Shown here: piece by piece, positions 17,443 to 25,620 of the stretch
How positions within the stretch are numbered: position 1 is the first letter of the stretch
Layout: every line of letters begins with the position of its first letter
Translations under genes and position numbers: made by a program
The notes under the pieces: model-generated
The model's input: only the letters and a program-made list of their open reading frames with translations
Databases searched by the model: none
Told to the model about the DNA's origin: nothing
Assembly: GCA_002392915.1 (NCBI GenBank)
Contig: DGHQ01000035.1
Span: forward strand, 1 to 58,531
Reading direction: 5' to 3'
DNA: 58,531 nt
Source: Bacteroidales bacterium UBA3844
Lineage (GTDB): Bacteria; Bacteroidota; Bacteroidia; Bacteroidales; Paludibacteraceae

Positions 17443-18174
17443 ATGAAGATTTTCAGAAAATTAATTCTTTTTTTGGCTACAATGCCATTAGTGTCACTTT
17501 TCTCTTGTACTGATGAGGAGGGAGAAGGAGGAAAAGCAAAGATTTCAGGTATTGTTTATAAGGTCTTGGATGACGGAGATATCGCAAAGAATGGCGATGA
17601 CTACAGTTTTGTCCGTGACACTGTCGCAGCACCTGACATTGATGTCTTTGTTATATATGGAGATGATCAGGAAGATGTTTATGACGACAAGATCAAGACA
17701 TCCCACAATGGCAAATTTGAGTTCAAATATCTTCGTGAAGGTGACTATTCCGTCTACGCATGCAATGATGACGACACATACGTGATGCGTACCGCTCATT
17801 GTGGAAAAAAGGGAACCACGGAAGTGGAGCCTATCTATATCCACGATGGAAAGAACACAGGAAAATCAGCTGTCGTGGGTGATGTTAAGATTCTTTATGC
17901 TTCACTTTATGACGATGACGACGATGAATATGTGCCTGCGGTTGCTGTACGTGTCTATATAAGAGCACTTGGACAGATGGCCGTGTCGGACACTCGTACA
18001 GATAACGATGGAAGTTATTATTTCTCACGTCTTGAACCAGAGACAGATTATGTTGTTTGGGTAGAGGCAGAACAGAGAAAGAACGGAATCGTCAAAGCTT
18101 ATACAGATACTGTAAGCACAGGTAAAGCTGGAGAAATCGTTAAGAGTGGAGTTTTGAAGGCTAAGGTATATTAA
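17443..18174 (+). CDS. exported lipoprotein with carboxypeptidase-regulatory-like domains
   Basis: A 243-residue lipoprotein: the signal peptide ends PLVSLFSC with lipidated Cys22, followed by acidic residues. Two beta-sandwich modules of the CarboxypepD_reg/SdrD-B-like type are suggested by ISGIVYKV, GKFEFKYLREGDYSVYAC and, later, VRVYIRAL with DGSYYFSRLEPETDYVVWVEA. Such modules are structural. It starts a tightly spaced run leading to the VTC, DUF4956 and DUF2490 genes, so a supporting role in that membrane-linked system is plausible but not shown. Confidence 0.68.
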   Translation: MKIFRKLILFLATMPLVSLFSCTDEEGEGGKAKISGIVYKVLDDGDIAKNGDDYSFVRDTVAAPDIDVFVIYGDDQEDVYDDKIKTSHNGKFEFKYLREGDYSVYACNDDDTYVMRTAHCGKKGTTEVEPIYIHDGKNTGKSAVVGDVKILYASLYDDDDDEYVPAVAVRVYIRALGQMAVSDTRTDNDGSYYFSRLEPETDYVVWVEAEQRKNGIVKAYTDTVSTGKAGEIVKSGVLKAKVY

Positions 18175-18198
18175 ATCTAACACAAAAAAACAAAAAAT

Positions 18199-18603
18199 AT
18201 GAGAACAATGAAGATTATTTTCCCTGTAATCCTTTCCCTAATCGCTTTTTCTTCGGTTGATGCCCAGAAAAAGACTATCAACGGAAAGAAGATAAAGGAG
18301 ATTAAAGAGTGGAAGATTGATTCTGGCAAGCGTACTCTTTCAGAGTTGTCGAAGTACGATGCTAATGGAGAGAGAATCGAGCAGATCAAGTATGAGACAA
18401 ACGGAAGCCAGAAGGAGCGTACTGTATTTGAGTACAACGCTAATGGCAAGTGTATAACTGAGACCAAGTACGATGAGTTCAATAAGTTGGAGAAGAAAAC
18501 AGTTATTGAGTATAACTCATTCGGAAAGAGATCAAAGGAGACTTCTTACGATGCCAAGGGCAAAGTGAAGAGTGTGAAAGAGGTGGAGTATATCACCGAG
18601 TAA
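18199..18603 (+). CDS. small exported protein with YD-like repeats
   Basis: A 134-residue secreted protein with signal peptide ending VDAQ. The mature part is made of about five 20-residue repeats of the type KYDANGERIEQIKYE, EYNANGKCITETKYD, EYNSFGKRSKETSYD, similar to YD/RHS-type or toxin-repeat strands seen alone in many small Bacteroidales proteins. It is strongly basic. Function unknown. An ATG at 18208 is an equally good start. It lies 24 bases after the lipoprotein gene and 16 before the VTC gene. Confidence 0.7.
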   Translation: MRTMKIIFPVILSLIAFSSVDAQKKTINGKKIKEIKEWKIDSGKRTLSELSKYDANGERIEQIKYETNGSQKERTVFEYNANGKCITETKYDEFNKLEKKTVIEYNSFGKRSKETSYDAKGKVKSVKEVEYITE

Positions 18604-18619
18604 TTAAACAAACAATATC

Positions 18620-19441
18620 ATGCAGGAGTTGACTAATGTTTCTCATACTCCCGTCTTTCCGGATGTGGATATGGAGGAACTGATTTCCACTATTGATTCG
18701 AAACTGTCTCAGATGGATCCAATCACATTGGAGCAGATGAGCGGTATCAAGCTGATGAATAGGATCGACACAAAGTATCTTGTCGATGTGCGTCGCCTGC
18801 CTGCTCTTTTGGATAAAGCGAAATCCGACTATTTTGTGCAGGAGATTGCAGGAAAGCGTAAAGCTTTCTACCGTACATTGTACTGGGATACAGCGGATGC
18901 TCAGATGTACATAATACATCATGACAGAAAACTCAATCGTCAGAAAATCAGAGTCCGTGAATATGTGGAGTCTAACCTGACTTTCTTGGAAATAAAAAAC
19001 AAGAGCAATAAGGGTAGAACTAAGAAGATTCGAATTCCTGTGCCTGACGAAAATATCAAGTCTCATGAAGACGCTGTGGATTTCATCAATAAATCAGCAA
19101 AATATAGTATTGATGAGATTTCTGGACGTCTTAGAAACCAATTTTCTCGTATCACCCTCGTCAACAAAGGCAAGACAGAACGCTTGACCATTGATATCAG
19201 TATAAAATTTGAAAACTGTGTTACTGGCAACAAGAACACTATTCCTGCTCTTTGTATTGTGGAGGTGAAACGCGATGGAAATGTTTATTCCCCTTTTACA
19301 AGCTATATGGCTGATTTCAGAATCAAGAAGAAAAGTATAAGCAAATATTGTCTTGGTATGATTCTTACTGATCCTGGTTTGAAGAAGAATAGATTCAAGA
19401 TGAAACTCCGCTATATAGAAAAAATGTTGTCAAAAAAGTAA
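18620..19441 (+). CDS. VTC-type polyphosphate polymerase domain protein
   Basis: A 273-residue soluble protein of the triphosphate tunnel fold (VTC domain). Tunnel signatures are RIDTKYLVD near residues 48-56, YRTLYWDT, RQKIRVREY, FLEIKNKSN and CIVEVKR. These supply the basic and acidic residues that in VTC4 bind the growing polyphosphate chain and metal. No SPX domain is present. The gene is followed after 12 bases by a DUF4956 membrane protein, a pairing recurrent in bacteria. It may polymerise polyphosphate at the membrane; the substrate is inferred from the family. Confidence 0.85.
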   Translation: MQELTNVSHTPVFPDVDMEELISTIDSKLSQMDPITLEQMSGIKLMNRIDTKYLVDVRRLPALLDKAKSDYFVQEIAGKRKAFYRTLYWDTADAQMYIIHHDRKLNRQKIRVREYVESNLTFLEIKNKSNKGRTKKIRIPVPDENIKSHEDAVDFINKSAKYSIDEISGRLRNQFSRITLVNKGKTERLTIDISIKFENCVTGNKNTIPALCIVEVKRDGNVYSPFTSYMADFRIKKKSISKYCLGMILTDPGLKKNRFKMKLRYIEKMLSKK

Positions 19442-19453
19442 AATTTTAATACC

Positions 19454-20122
19454 ATGGATTTATCTCAAATTGAACTTTTGGGTATTCCGTTGATTAATGT
19501 TGACGGACTTATTGAGATGCTTGTTCGATTTGCCGTAACAATGCTGTTCTCATTTATTATCATTGGATGGCTTTATTATTCTCGCAGTAAGCGTAAGGAC
19601 TGGTGTTTCTGCTTCACTATGATTGCAGTCACTGTATTCCTTTTGATTTTCTTGCTTGGTCACGAAAAACTTCAGATTGGTTTGGCTCTTGGATTGTTCG
19701 CAATCTTTGGTATTGTGCGATATCGAACGGAAGCCATTGCGATTCGTGAGATGTCATACTTGTTTATGATTATCGGTATTGCCGTAATCAATGGTTTGGC
19801 TACAAGTGTCTCTTACGTTGAGTTGATTGTCACTAACCTTATCTTTGTTGCAGCTGCATGGGTGATGGAGCGCAGCAGTTTGATGGACAGAGTGAATGTT
19901 AAGCTTGTGACTTATGAGAAAATCAATCTTATCACACCAGACAAGTATGATGAGATGATGGCTGATTTGAAAGCTCGCACAGGTTTGGAAATCACAAAGT
20001 TTGAGGTAGGTCATATCGATTTCCTTAAAGACATCGCTTTGGTAAAGGTATACTATAAGACTGCCGACAAATCTATCAATACTGTAGACGGTATTCGTAG
20101 AGCAAAAGATTTCACTGAATAA
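19454..20122 (+). CDS. DUF4956 integral membrane protein
   Basis: A 222-residue protein with about five hydrophobic segments in the first 140 residues (for example AVTMLFSFIIIGWLYY, VTVFLLIFLLG and MIIGIAVINGLA). The invariant-looking block GLFAIFGIVRYRTEAI follows the second helix pair. The soluble C-terminal ferredoxin-like portion contains TGLEITKFEVGHIDF. DUF4956 proteins are regularly encoded next to VTC-domain polymerases, and are thought to be their membrane partner, by analogy with the membrane part of yeast VTC. That role is inference. Confidence 0.85.
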   Translation: MDLSQIELLGIPLINVDGLIEMLVRFAVTMLFSFIIIGWLYYSRSKRKDWCFCFTMIAVTVFLLIFLLGHEKLQIGLALGLFAIFGIVRYRTEAIAIREMSYLFMIIGIAVINGLATSVSYVELIVTNLIFVAAAWVMERSSLMDRVNVKLVTYEKINLITPDKYDEMMADLKARTGLEITKFEVGHIDFLKDIALVKVYYKTADKSINTVDGIRRAKDFTE

Positions 20123-20153
20123 AAAAGGTTTGAGCCCAAAAAGATTAAGTTTG

Positions 20154-20807
20154 ATGAAAGGTTTGATGAAATACATATTGTTGCTTTTCTCCTGTGCTGC
20201 ACTTTCTGTGTCGGCAGAGGATGATTTTGGTGGCAATATATCTGTTGAATTGTCGAAGAAACTCAGTAAAAAGATAGACATCTCTTTGGAAGAGGAGGTC
20301 CGTCTAACTCAAAACATGAGCCATTTCGACCGTTTGGCTTCAACTCTTGGAGCGGATTTCAAACTGATCAAAAAACATCTTAAGGGTGGAGTGGCATATT
20401 CAGCTTTGCTTTATAATGAAATGAATTATTGTCTGCTTAACCACCGTGCAATCGCGACATTGACCGGATCTACGTATGCTGGAAACTTTGAGTTTTCTCT
20501 TAGAGCACGTTATCAGGCGACATTCCAAGATGAAAGTTATGGTAATTCTTATAAAGTGAATCCAAAACAGATTGTCAGAGGAAAGGCAAGTGTTGAATAT
20601 GAATTTCCTCAGATTAAATTGTATCCATATATTTCTGCGGAGGCATATTACGAAGTGGCAAAAAAAGATTGCAACAGAGTCAAGTATGCTGTCGGAGCTA
20701 AGAAAAAAATCGACAGACACAATTCCGTCTCTGCGGGATTCCTGTTTGATGATAAACTTAAATCCAACATCTACTACGTGCAGATTGGATATAATTATAA
20801 ATTCTAA
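20154..20807 (+). CDS. DUF2490 outer-membrane beta-barrel protein
   Basis: A 217-residue exported protein; the start is placed at MKGLMKYILL, with MKYILL (20166) possible and the upstream TTG (20130) unlikely. After the signal peptide come alternating amphipathic strands, such as ISVELSKKLSKKIDISLEEEVR and FEFSLRARYQ, and a terminal YYVQIGYNYKF ending in Phe, as expected for a small beta-barrel. DUF2490 has no known function. It ends the five-gene VTC/DUF4956 run and is followed by a terminator. Confidence 0.78.
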   Translation: MKGLMKYILLLFSCAALSVSAEDDFGGNISVELSKKLSKKIDISLEEEVRLTQNMSHFDRLASTLGADFKLIKKHLKGGVAYSALLYNEMNYCLLNHRAIATLTGSTYAGNFEFSLRARYQATFQDESYGNSYKVNPKQIVRGKASVEYEFPQIKLYPYISAEAYYEVAKKDCNRVKYAVGAKKKIDRHNSVSAGFLFDDKLKSNIYYVQIGYNYKF

Positions 20808-20830
20808 GAATCTTTTTTCTTAAACATAAA

Positions 20831-20858
20831 GGTCGTATCTTATGATACGGCCTTTTTT
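20831..20858 (+). terminator. Rho-independent terminator
   Basis: GGTCGTATC pairs with GATACGGCC (one G-U) around TTAT, followed by six T (20853-20858). It ends the operon beginning near 17443. Confidence 0.92.
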
Positions 20859-20859
20859 G

Positions 20860-20867
20860 TATCTTTG
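20860..20867 (+). promoter_or_regulatory. -7 motif for recQ
   Basis: TATCTTTG starts two bases after the terminator T-run and 32 bases before the ATG at 20892; it also excludes the longer frame opening at 20865. No TTG is seen at -33. Confidence 0.5.
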
Positions 20868-20891
20868 TGTCAAACAAGAAATCATTCAGAT

Positions 20892-22925
20892 ATGGCTTAC
20901 ATTCCGTATATAGATCCGCAGACCGACGAGCTGCTTCGACAATACTGTGAGGCTCAAATGCCGATAGCTAACAATGCCAAATCGGAAGGTTTGACGTATC
21001 GTGAAATCTTGAAGAAGTATTGGGGCTACGACTCTTTCCGTCCGATGCAGGAGGAAATCATCACTTCTATAGGTTCTGGAAAGGACACGTTGGCTCTGCT
21101 TCCTACAGGAGGAGGAAAAAGTATCACGTTCCAAGTGCCAACAATGGCTAAAGACGGTGTCTGCCTTGTCATCACACCACTTGTGTCGTTGATGAAAGAC
21201 CAAGTGGAGAATCTGCAACGTCTTGGAATCAAAGCCGCATATATCCACTCTGGAATGGAGCCAAAGCAAGTCTATCGTGTGATTGAAAACGCTTGTTACG
21301 ACGCATACAAATTCCTTTATATCTCGCCTGAACGACTGTCCCTTGATTCGTTCCGCAACAATCTTTTCCGTATGGACATCTGTATGATTGCTGTCGACGA
21401 ATCCCACTGTATTTCGCAATGGGGCTACGATTTCCGACCCTCTTATTTGAAAATAAGCGAAATACGAGATCTGCTGCAGCGTACTCCTGTGCTTGCCCTT
21501 ACGGCAACGGCTACTCCTGAGGTGGTGGATGATATTCAGGAAAAACTGAAATTTAAGGAGAAGAATGTTTTCCGCAAAACATTCCTGCGCAAGAATCTCT
21601 CTTACCTTGTCCGTCAGACTGATGATAAAATTGAATATATCAAACGTATTCTCGACAGCCAGCAGGGACAGGGCTCGTCTATTGTGTATGTGCGTTCGCG
21701 TAAACTGACAGAGGAGATCGCCGCACGTCTGAATTCGCTGGGAATATCCGCTGAAAGCTATCATGCCGGACTTGAAGCACGTATAAAAGATGAGAAGCAG
21801 AATAAGTGGAAAAATGGAAGTGTGCGTGTGATTGTCGCCACAAATGCTTTTGGTATGGGAATCGACAAAGGAGATGTCCGCACCGTCATCCATTATAATA
21901 TGCCTGAAAATCTTGAGGCTTATTTTCAGGAGGCTGGTCGTGCCGGGCGAGACGAGAAAGATTCCTTTGCTATATTGCTTTACGACAATAAGGATTTTGG
22001 CGCATTTAGGAAACATCTGTATGATGAATTTCCATTGAAGGATTATGTCCGAATCGTCTATGATGAAATTTGCAGATATCTCAATATCCCGATTCATGAG
22101 GGGGCAGGATGGAATGCGGAGATTGATCTGTGGAAGTTTTGCAAGGAGAGAAATCATAAATATGAGAGAGTGGAGTCGTGTCTGAATATACTTTCTCAGA
22201 ATGGCTATCTTGTCTACTCTCCGAATGCCACACGTCCGTCTCGTCTGATGTTCAATGTGCGACGGGATGATTTATACAGTGATGATTATGACACTGTGCC
22301 GGAATTCTCCAACCGTGTGATGGAAACTGTTATGCGTCTGTATCCTGGCGTTTTCGCAGATTATGTGTTCGTTGATGAGACGGAGATAGCCCATGAACTT
22401 GGTGTGTATGGCGACTCCCGACAGCAAATCTACAATGCACTGCAAAACCTTCGCTCGTTTGGCATCATCAAGTATGTGCCTGGCAAACAAGCCACGTTTA
22501 TTGAGTTTCTGGTCAATCGTCAGGAACCGCAACATGTGGCTATTTCCAAAGAATCGTATGAGATCCGAAAGGAACGCGCGATTTATCGTATGGAAAATAT
22601 GATACAGTATGTGCGGTACAACACCAAATGTCGCAGCCAGATGCTTCTCCACTATTTTGGAGATGTTGAGGCAAAACCGTGTGGCACTTGTGATGTTTGC
22701 CGTGAACTTGGGAAAAAATCTCCAGCAGAGATTCAGAAGATGCAGATAGAAGATTTCCGTACGTCAATCAAATTGCGCGTCCATCTTCGTGAAGGAAATA
22801 TCAACGAAGCCACGCTCCGCCATATATATCAATTCCGTCTCGCCGATTTTGAAAGGGAATTTGCTGACATGAAGGAGAAAGGAATAATAACATGCAATGA
22901 AGGTGGTTGGCTGTATTGTAAATGA
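20892..22925 (+). CDS. recQ: RecQ-family ATP-dependent DNA helicase
   Basis: A 677-residue superfamily 2 helicase. Motif I is LLPTGGGKS, motif II is AVDESHCISQWGYDFRPSY, motif III is ALTATATP, and motif VI is QEAGRAGRDE. The RecQ zinc site CGTCDVC with the preceding Cys in NTKCRSQM is intact. The order helicase, zinc-binding and winged-helix is preserved; I do not see a clear C-terminal HRDC domain. It unwinds 3' to 5' in recombination and repair. Bacteroidota commonly carry several RecQ paralogues, so this may not be the only one. Confidence 0.95.
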   Translation: MAYIPYIDPQTDELLRQYCEAQMPIANNAKSEGLTYREILKKYWGYDSFRPMQEEIITSIGSGKDTLALLPTGGGKSITFQVPTMAKDGVCLVITPLVSLMKDQVENLQRLGIKAAYIHSGMEPKQVYRVIENACYDAYKFLYISPERLSLDSFRNNLFRMDICMIAVDESHCISQWGYDFRPSYLKISEIRDLLQRTPVLALTATATPEVVDDIQEKLKFKEKNVFRKTFLRKNLSYLVRQTDDKIEYIKRILDSQQGQGSSIVYVRSRKLTEEIAARLNSLGISAESYHAGLEARIKDEKQNKWKNGSVRVIVATNAFGMGIDKGDVRTVIHYNMPENLEAYFQEAGRAGRDEKDSFAILLYDNKDFGAFRKHLYDEFPLKDYVRIVYDEICRYLNIPIHEGAGWNAEIDLWKFCKERNHKYERVESCLNILSQNGYLVYSPNATRPSRLMFNVRRDDLYSDDYDTVPEFSNRVMETVMRLYPGVFADYVFVDETEIAHELGVYGDSRQQIYNALQNLRSFGIIKYVPGKQATFIEFLVNRQEPQHVAISKESYEIRKERAIYRMENMIQYVRYNTKCRSQMLLHYFGDVEAKPCGTCDVCRELGKKSPAEIQKMQIEDFRTSIKLRVHLREGNINEATLRHIYQFRLADFEREFADMKEKGIITCNEGGWLYCK

Positions 22926-22952
22926 TGCCTAAAAAGAAAATGCCTTTGATTA

Positions 22953-22983
22953 TTGGCTTTATATGGCTTATTTGTTATCTTTG
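22953..22983 (+). promoter_or_regulatory. strong promoter of a candidate small RNA
   Basis: TTG at 22953-22955, a 20-base spacer and TATCTTTG at 22976-22983 are among the closest matches to the Bacteroidetes -33/-7 consensus in the window. No coding start follows. A terminator ends the transcript about 100 bases later. Confidence 0.7.
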
Positions 22984-22985
22984 CA

Positions 22986-23079
22986 GTGTTGAAAGACCGT
23001 CTACAGAGTTAACGTTACTGTGGGACCCAACACAATAAAGTGCGGTCAGAAAAAGCGTAGTTATTATCTACGCTTTTTT
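22986..23079 (+). ncRNA. candidate structured small RNA of about 94 nt
   Basis: Between recQ and a leftward gene, a consensus promoter would start transcription near 22986-22990 and a strong terminator hairpin ends it at 23079. The RNA can fold. GTGTTG (22986-22991) pairs exactly with CAACAC (23028-23033), and CTACAG (23001-23006) inside pairs with CTGTGG (23018-23023, one G-U). The terminator forms a third stem. No open frame worth calling is inside. I do not recognise it as tmRNA, RNase P, SRP RNA or a tRNA. A role as a regulatory RNA is inference from promoter, fold and terminator together. Confidence 0.55.
23050..23079. terminator. bidirectional terminator
   Basis: AAAAAGCGTAG and CTACGCTTTTT pair over 11 bp with a short AT-rich loop and T-run. 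It ends the small RNA rightward and overlaps the stop codon of the leftward gene at 23078, so it can also serve that transcript. Confidence 0.88.
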
Positions 23080-23620
23080 ATTTCCAATTTTTCTTTACCC
23101 ATTCGAAAAACTTCTTGCTTATTGCGTCATTCCTAAGAATGGAGATGTATTTGCCTCCTTCAGATATGATGATTTCGGACAAATTTTCATTTTGAAAGAA
23201 ACATTTTCGTATGTGTGCGGCAAAATCATTGGCACGACATGGAGAAATGGCAATTTTTAAGAAAAAACGTCTTGCTTGTAATTGATGTTTCCGTATCGTT
23301 TGTTCGATTGAATCAAAACTATTTATTGTCTTTTGGTCAATGTATTTGTACAATAATCCATATCTAACGATGAAATCTGCAGATGGCATTCTTTCATAAT
23401 TAATGACAAACCAAATATCATCAGCCTTTTTTGCCAATATAGTGGCACCGATAATAAGGTTGTTGTAGTCTTCTTCATCCTCTGCTCCTGGACATAAGTG
23501 TATTTTTTTGTCCTTGTCGTAGTCATGAAAATTAACTTGATTAATGTATTCAATCAACCTTTTTCTTAGATCATTACCTTTTTGTTCCAGTATTGTTTCG
23601 ATTATTTCTCTGTCTGTCAT
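23078..23620 (-). CDS. hypothetical cytoplasmic protein
   Basis: A 180-residue protein I do not recognise. It has no signal peptide or membrane segment. The N-terminus is helical and charged (MTDREIIETILEQKGNDLRKR), with Cys and His scattered (HLCPGAEDEEDY, SPCRAND, HIRKCFF) but no zinc-finger pattern. It lies 11 bases downstream of the HhH-barrel gene and ends in the shared terminator, so it is the last gene of that leftward run. Its codon use resembles the neighbours. Confidence 0.6.
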   Translation of the reverse strand: MTDREIIETILEQKGNDLRKRLIEYINQVNFHDYDKDKKIHLCPGAEDEEDYNNLIIGATILAKKADDIWFVINYERMPSADFIVRYGLLYKYIDQKTINSFDSIEQTIRKHQLQARRFFLKIAISPCRANDFAAHIRKCFFQNENLSEIIISEGGKYISILRNDAISKKFFEWVKKNWK

Positions 23621-23631
23621 TCCATTTCTTT

Positions 23632-25620
23632 TTACATCGAAAACACCATTGTGAATCTGATTTGCGTGGATTTGTTGCCGTCGATGATTTCGTTGGTCTG
23701 GCTTCCGATCTGTTCCCTGCCGTCGGTGTAAAACAATCCGCTATATTTGGCATAGATCTGTAGACGTGGGGTTATTTTCCATTGTGCGGTCACTCCGACG
23801 TGATGCCCTTCTCCGTAGAATACTGGCATTGAAAAGTAGCCTGTCACGTCTTTTTCAGAGAGATAAATTCTGTTTTGATATTCAGCGGCGTTGAAATATG
23901 CGTATCTGATGGAGATGTTAGCTCTTTTATTGCGACGGGATAACGTCAAATCTTGAGCAGCGACATATCCCCAGCCAAACAGTCTGTTCGCCTCTACTAT
24001 TGTTTTATAGCTTATTGTGGTGCGTCTTTCATTTTTGTATGTCAGCCTCCAAGTGTGCATCTCTTTTTCATATACACGGCTGTTGTCGCCAGTCAGAGTC
24101 TTTGTATGTTTGCGGTATTTTGCTGTCAGTTTTCTGTTATATCCCAACCCGATGTCTATTGTCGCCATACAGTCGGATCCTACACTTGGCTCGTTGACCT
24201 GGTATTTCAGCCAGTCGAACCTGTACACGTCTATGTATCCGCGTATGTGTATGTGAGGATAGGGGAGTAGGTCGGCTCCGATAAACATGCCTCTCTCATT
24301 TTGGTTTCTGCTGTTTTCTCCGAATGCATTGGAAAAATCGGCGTTGTAGTCTGGAGTATACAGACGTTGAACCAACGAGAATGACATCCTGCTGTTGGCG
24401 TGTATTTGGGCATGGTTGACCGTGGCAAATCCTCCGTCTGCTGATTTTGCGAATTCTCCGCATAACTGAACATTCCTGATTTTTATTTTATAGTCAACAC
24501 TCGCATTATAATTGTTTGCCCGGTTGCGGGTACGAAAGATATTGTATGGTTGCGAGTTAGGGGTTAGAAGATGATTGTATTTGTAGTAGACGCCTGTAAA
24601 TCCTATACTCCATTTCTTCTCTTTCCATTTTATGTTTCCTCCATATATCACGCGTTCTGCATTCTTGCGTTTGGCAAGTTCGGCATCAGTGCGATGGAAT
24701 CCGTCTGTTTTGAGGCTGTTGATGCTGGAGGAGTCTGATAGGTTCGCATCAATTTTCTGATGTGAAAAAAATGAGGTTATTTGAAGTTTTTTTGTAGGTG
24801 AAATCATTGTCCCGCATCCCCTGTAGTATCCGTATTCGGAAGTTGAAGAATGACGGGTGATACCTTCGTATGACAGAATATCTCCGTTAATGCAACTTGA
24901 TTTGCCGAGATTATATCCTCCCATCGCCAACCCTTGTGCGAAAGAGACGTGATGGTCTCCCACGATAATTTTGTCAATCATCTTGATGTTTCGCAACTCT
25001 ATGCTTGCCGACGTATAGTCTGTCATTCCATTGCCGGTGCTGAAGAATCGTTCTCCCGCGTCTTCCTCCATACTGAAATTCATAAACATTTTTGATCCTG
25101 CAGTCACTTTCAACTTGATGTATGTTTGCCAAGGATTGCCGAGATATGGATTCTTTACATCTTTTTTATAACCAGATTTATCTGGGTATATTCTCCCTGC
25201 GAAAGAAGTCAATGAGGCATGGATCTGGTTGAAACTGTCGTCTCGTTTGACGCTGTCACAATCACGGATATATGCGTATTGTTTAAGAAAATCCAATTCT
25301 TTCTCGTTTATTCCGTCGCAATTTTTCAATTCATATATCGAATAGAATCGACGGTAAGATTCTCTATGACGCAGGATTCCGTTGATTGCATTCTGTCCGA
25401 GCATCGGTAATTTTTTTAGAAAAGACTCATCTACGGAGTTTAATTCTATTCCGTTAGACAACAGTTCCGTTATTTCGTCTGTCATTTGCTCCACATCCAC
25501 ATATGTTTCGTCATCTATATTTTCCAAATTCTCCATATAGTTTTCAATGAGACTTTCTTCATTGGCGAAGGCAACGGAGCAAATCAACAATAGTAGTATT
25601 ATAATCCAACTATTTCGCAT
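23632..25620 (-). CDS. exported helix-hairpin-helix N-domain plus outer-membrane beta-barrel protein
   Basis: A 662-residue protein with a signal peptide (residues 1-19, ending AFA). Residues about 45-130 carry paired HhH motifs of ComEA type: LNSVDESFLKKLPMLGQNAI and YSIYELKNCDGINEKELDFL. From about residue 140 to the end alternating beta strands suggest a large barrel, ending QIRFTMVFSM. Proteins with this architecture occur in Bacteroidales and are annotated only as HhH-domain proteins. The HhH part resembles the DNA-binding unit of competence protein ComEA, so DNA contact at the outer membrane is an attractive but untested idea. It overlaps the upstream gene by 11 bases. Confidence 0.78.
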   Translation of the reverse strand: MRNSWIIILLLLICSVAFANEESLIENYMENLENIDDETYVDVEQMTDEITELLSNGIELNSVDESFLKKLPMLGQNAINGILRHRESYRRFYSIYELKNCDGINEKELDFLKQYAYIRDCDSVKRDDSFNQIHASLTSFAGRIYPDKSGYKKDVKNPYLGNPWQTYIKLKVTAGSKMFMNFSMEEDAGERFFSTGNGMTDYTSASIELRNIKMIDKIIVGDHHVSFAQGLAMGGYNLGKSSCINGDILSYEGITRHSSTSEYGYYRGCGTMISPTKKLQITSFFSHQKIDANLSDSSSINSLKTDGFHRTDAELAKRKNAERVIYGGNIKWKEKKWSIGFTGVYYKYNHLLTPNSQPYNIFRTRNRANNYNASVDYKIKIRNVQLCGEFAKSADGGFATVNHAQIHANSRMSFSLVQRLYTPDYNADFSNAFGENSRNQNERGMFIGADLLPYPHIHIRGYIDVYRFDWLKYQVNEPSVGSDCMATIDIGLGYNRKLTAKYRKHTKTLTGDNSRVYEKEMHTWRLTYKNERRTTISYKTIVEANRLFGWGYVAAQDLTLSRRNKRANISIRYAYFNAAEYQNRIYLSEKDVTGYFSMPVFYGEGHHVGVTAQWKITPRLQIYAKYSGLFYTDGREQIGSQTNEIIDGNKSTQIRFTMVFSM

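Noticed and set aside
17443..18174. Fifth member of the rSAM-associated lipoprotein family
   Set aside because: It is a lipoprotein with a similar fold, but lacks the GFQMQ(S/G)C lipobox and the YGCP block and lies far from the rSAM gene.
20886..22157. 423-codon minus-strand frame within recQ
   Set aside because: It is long but exactly antisense to conserved RecQ motifs, so it is a shadow frame.
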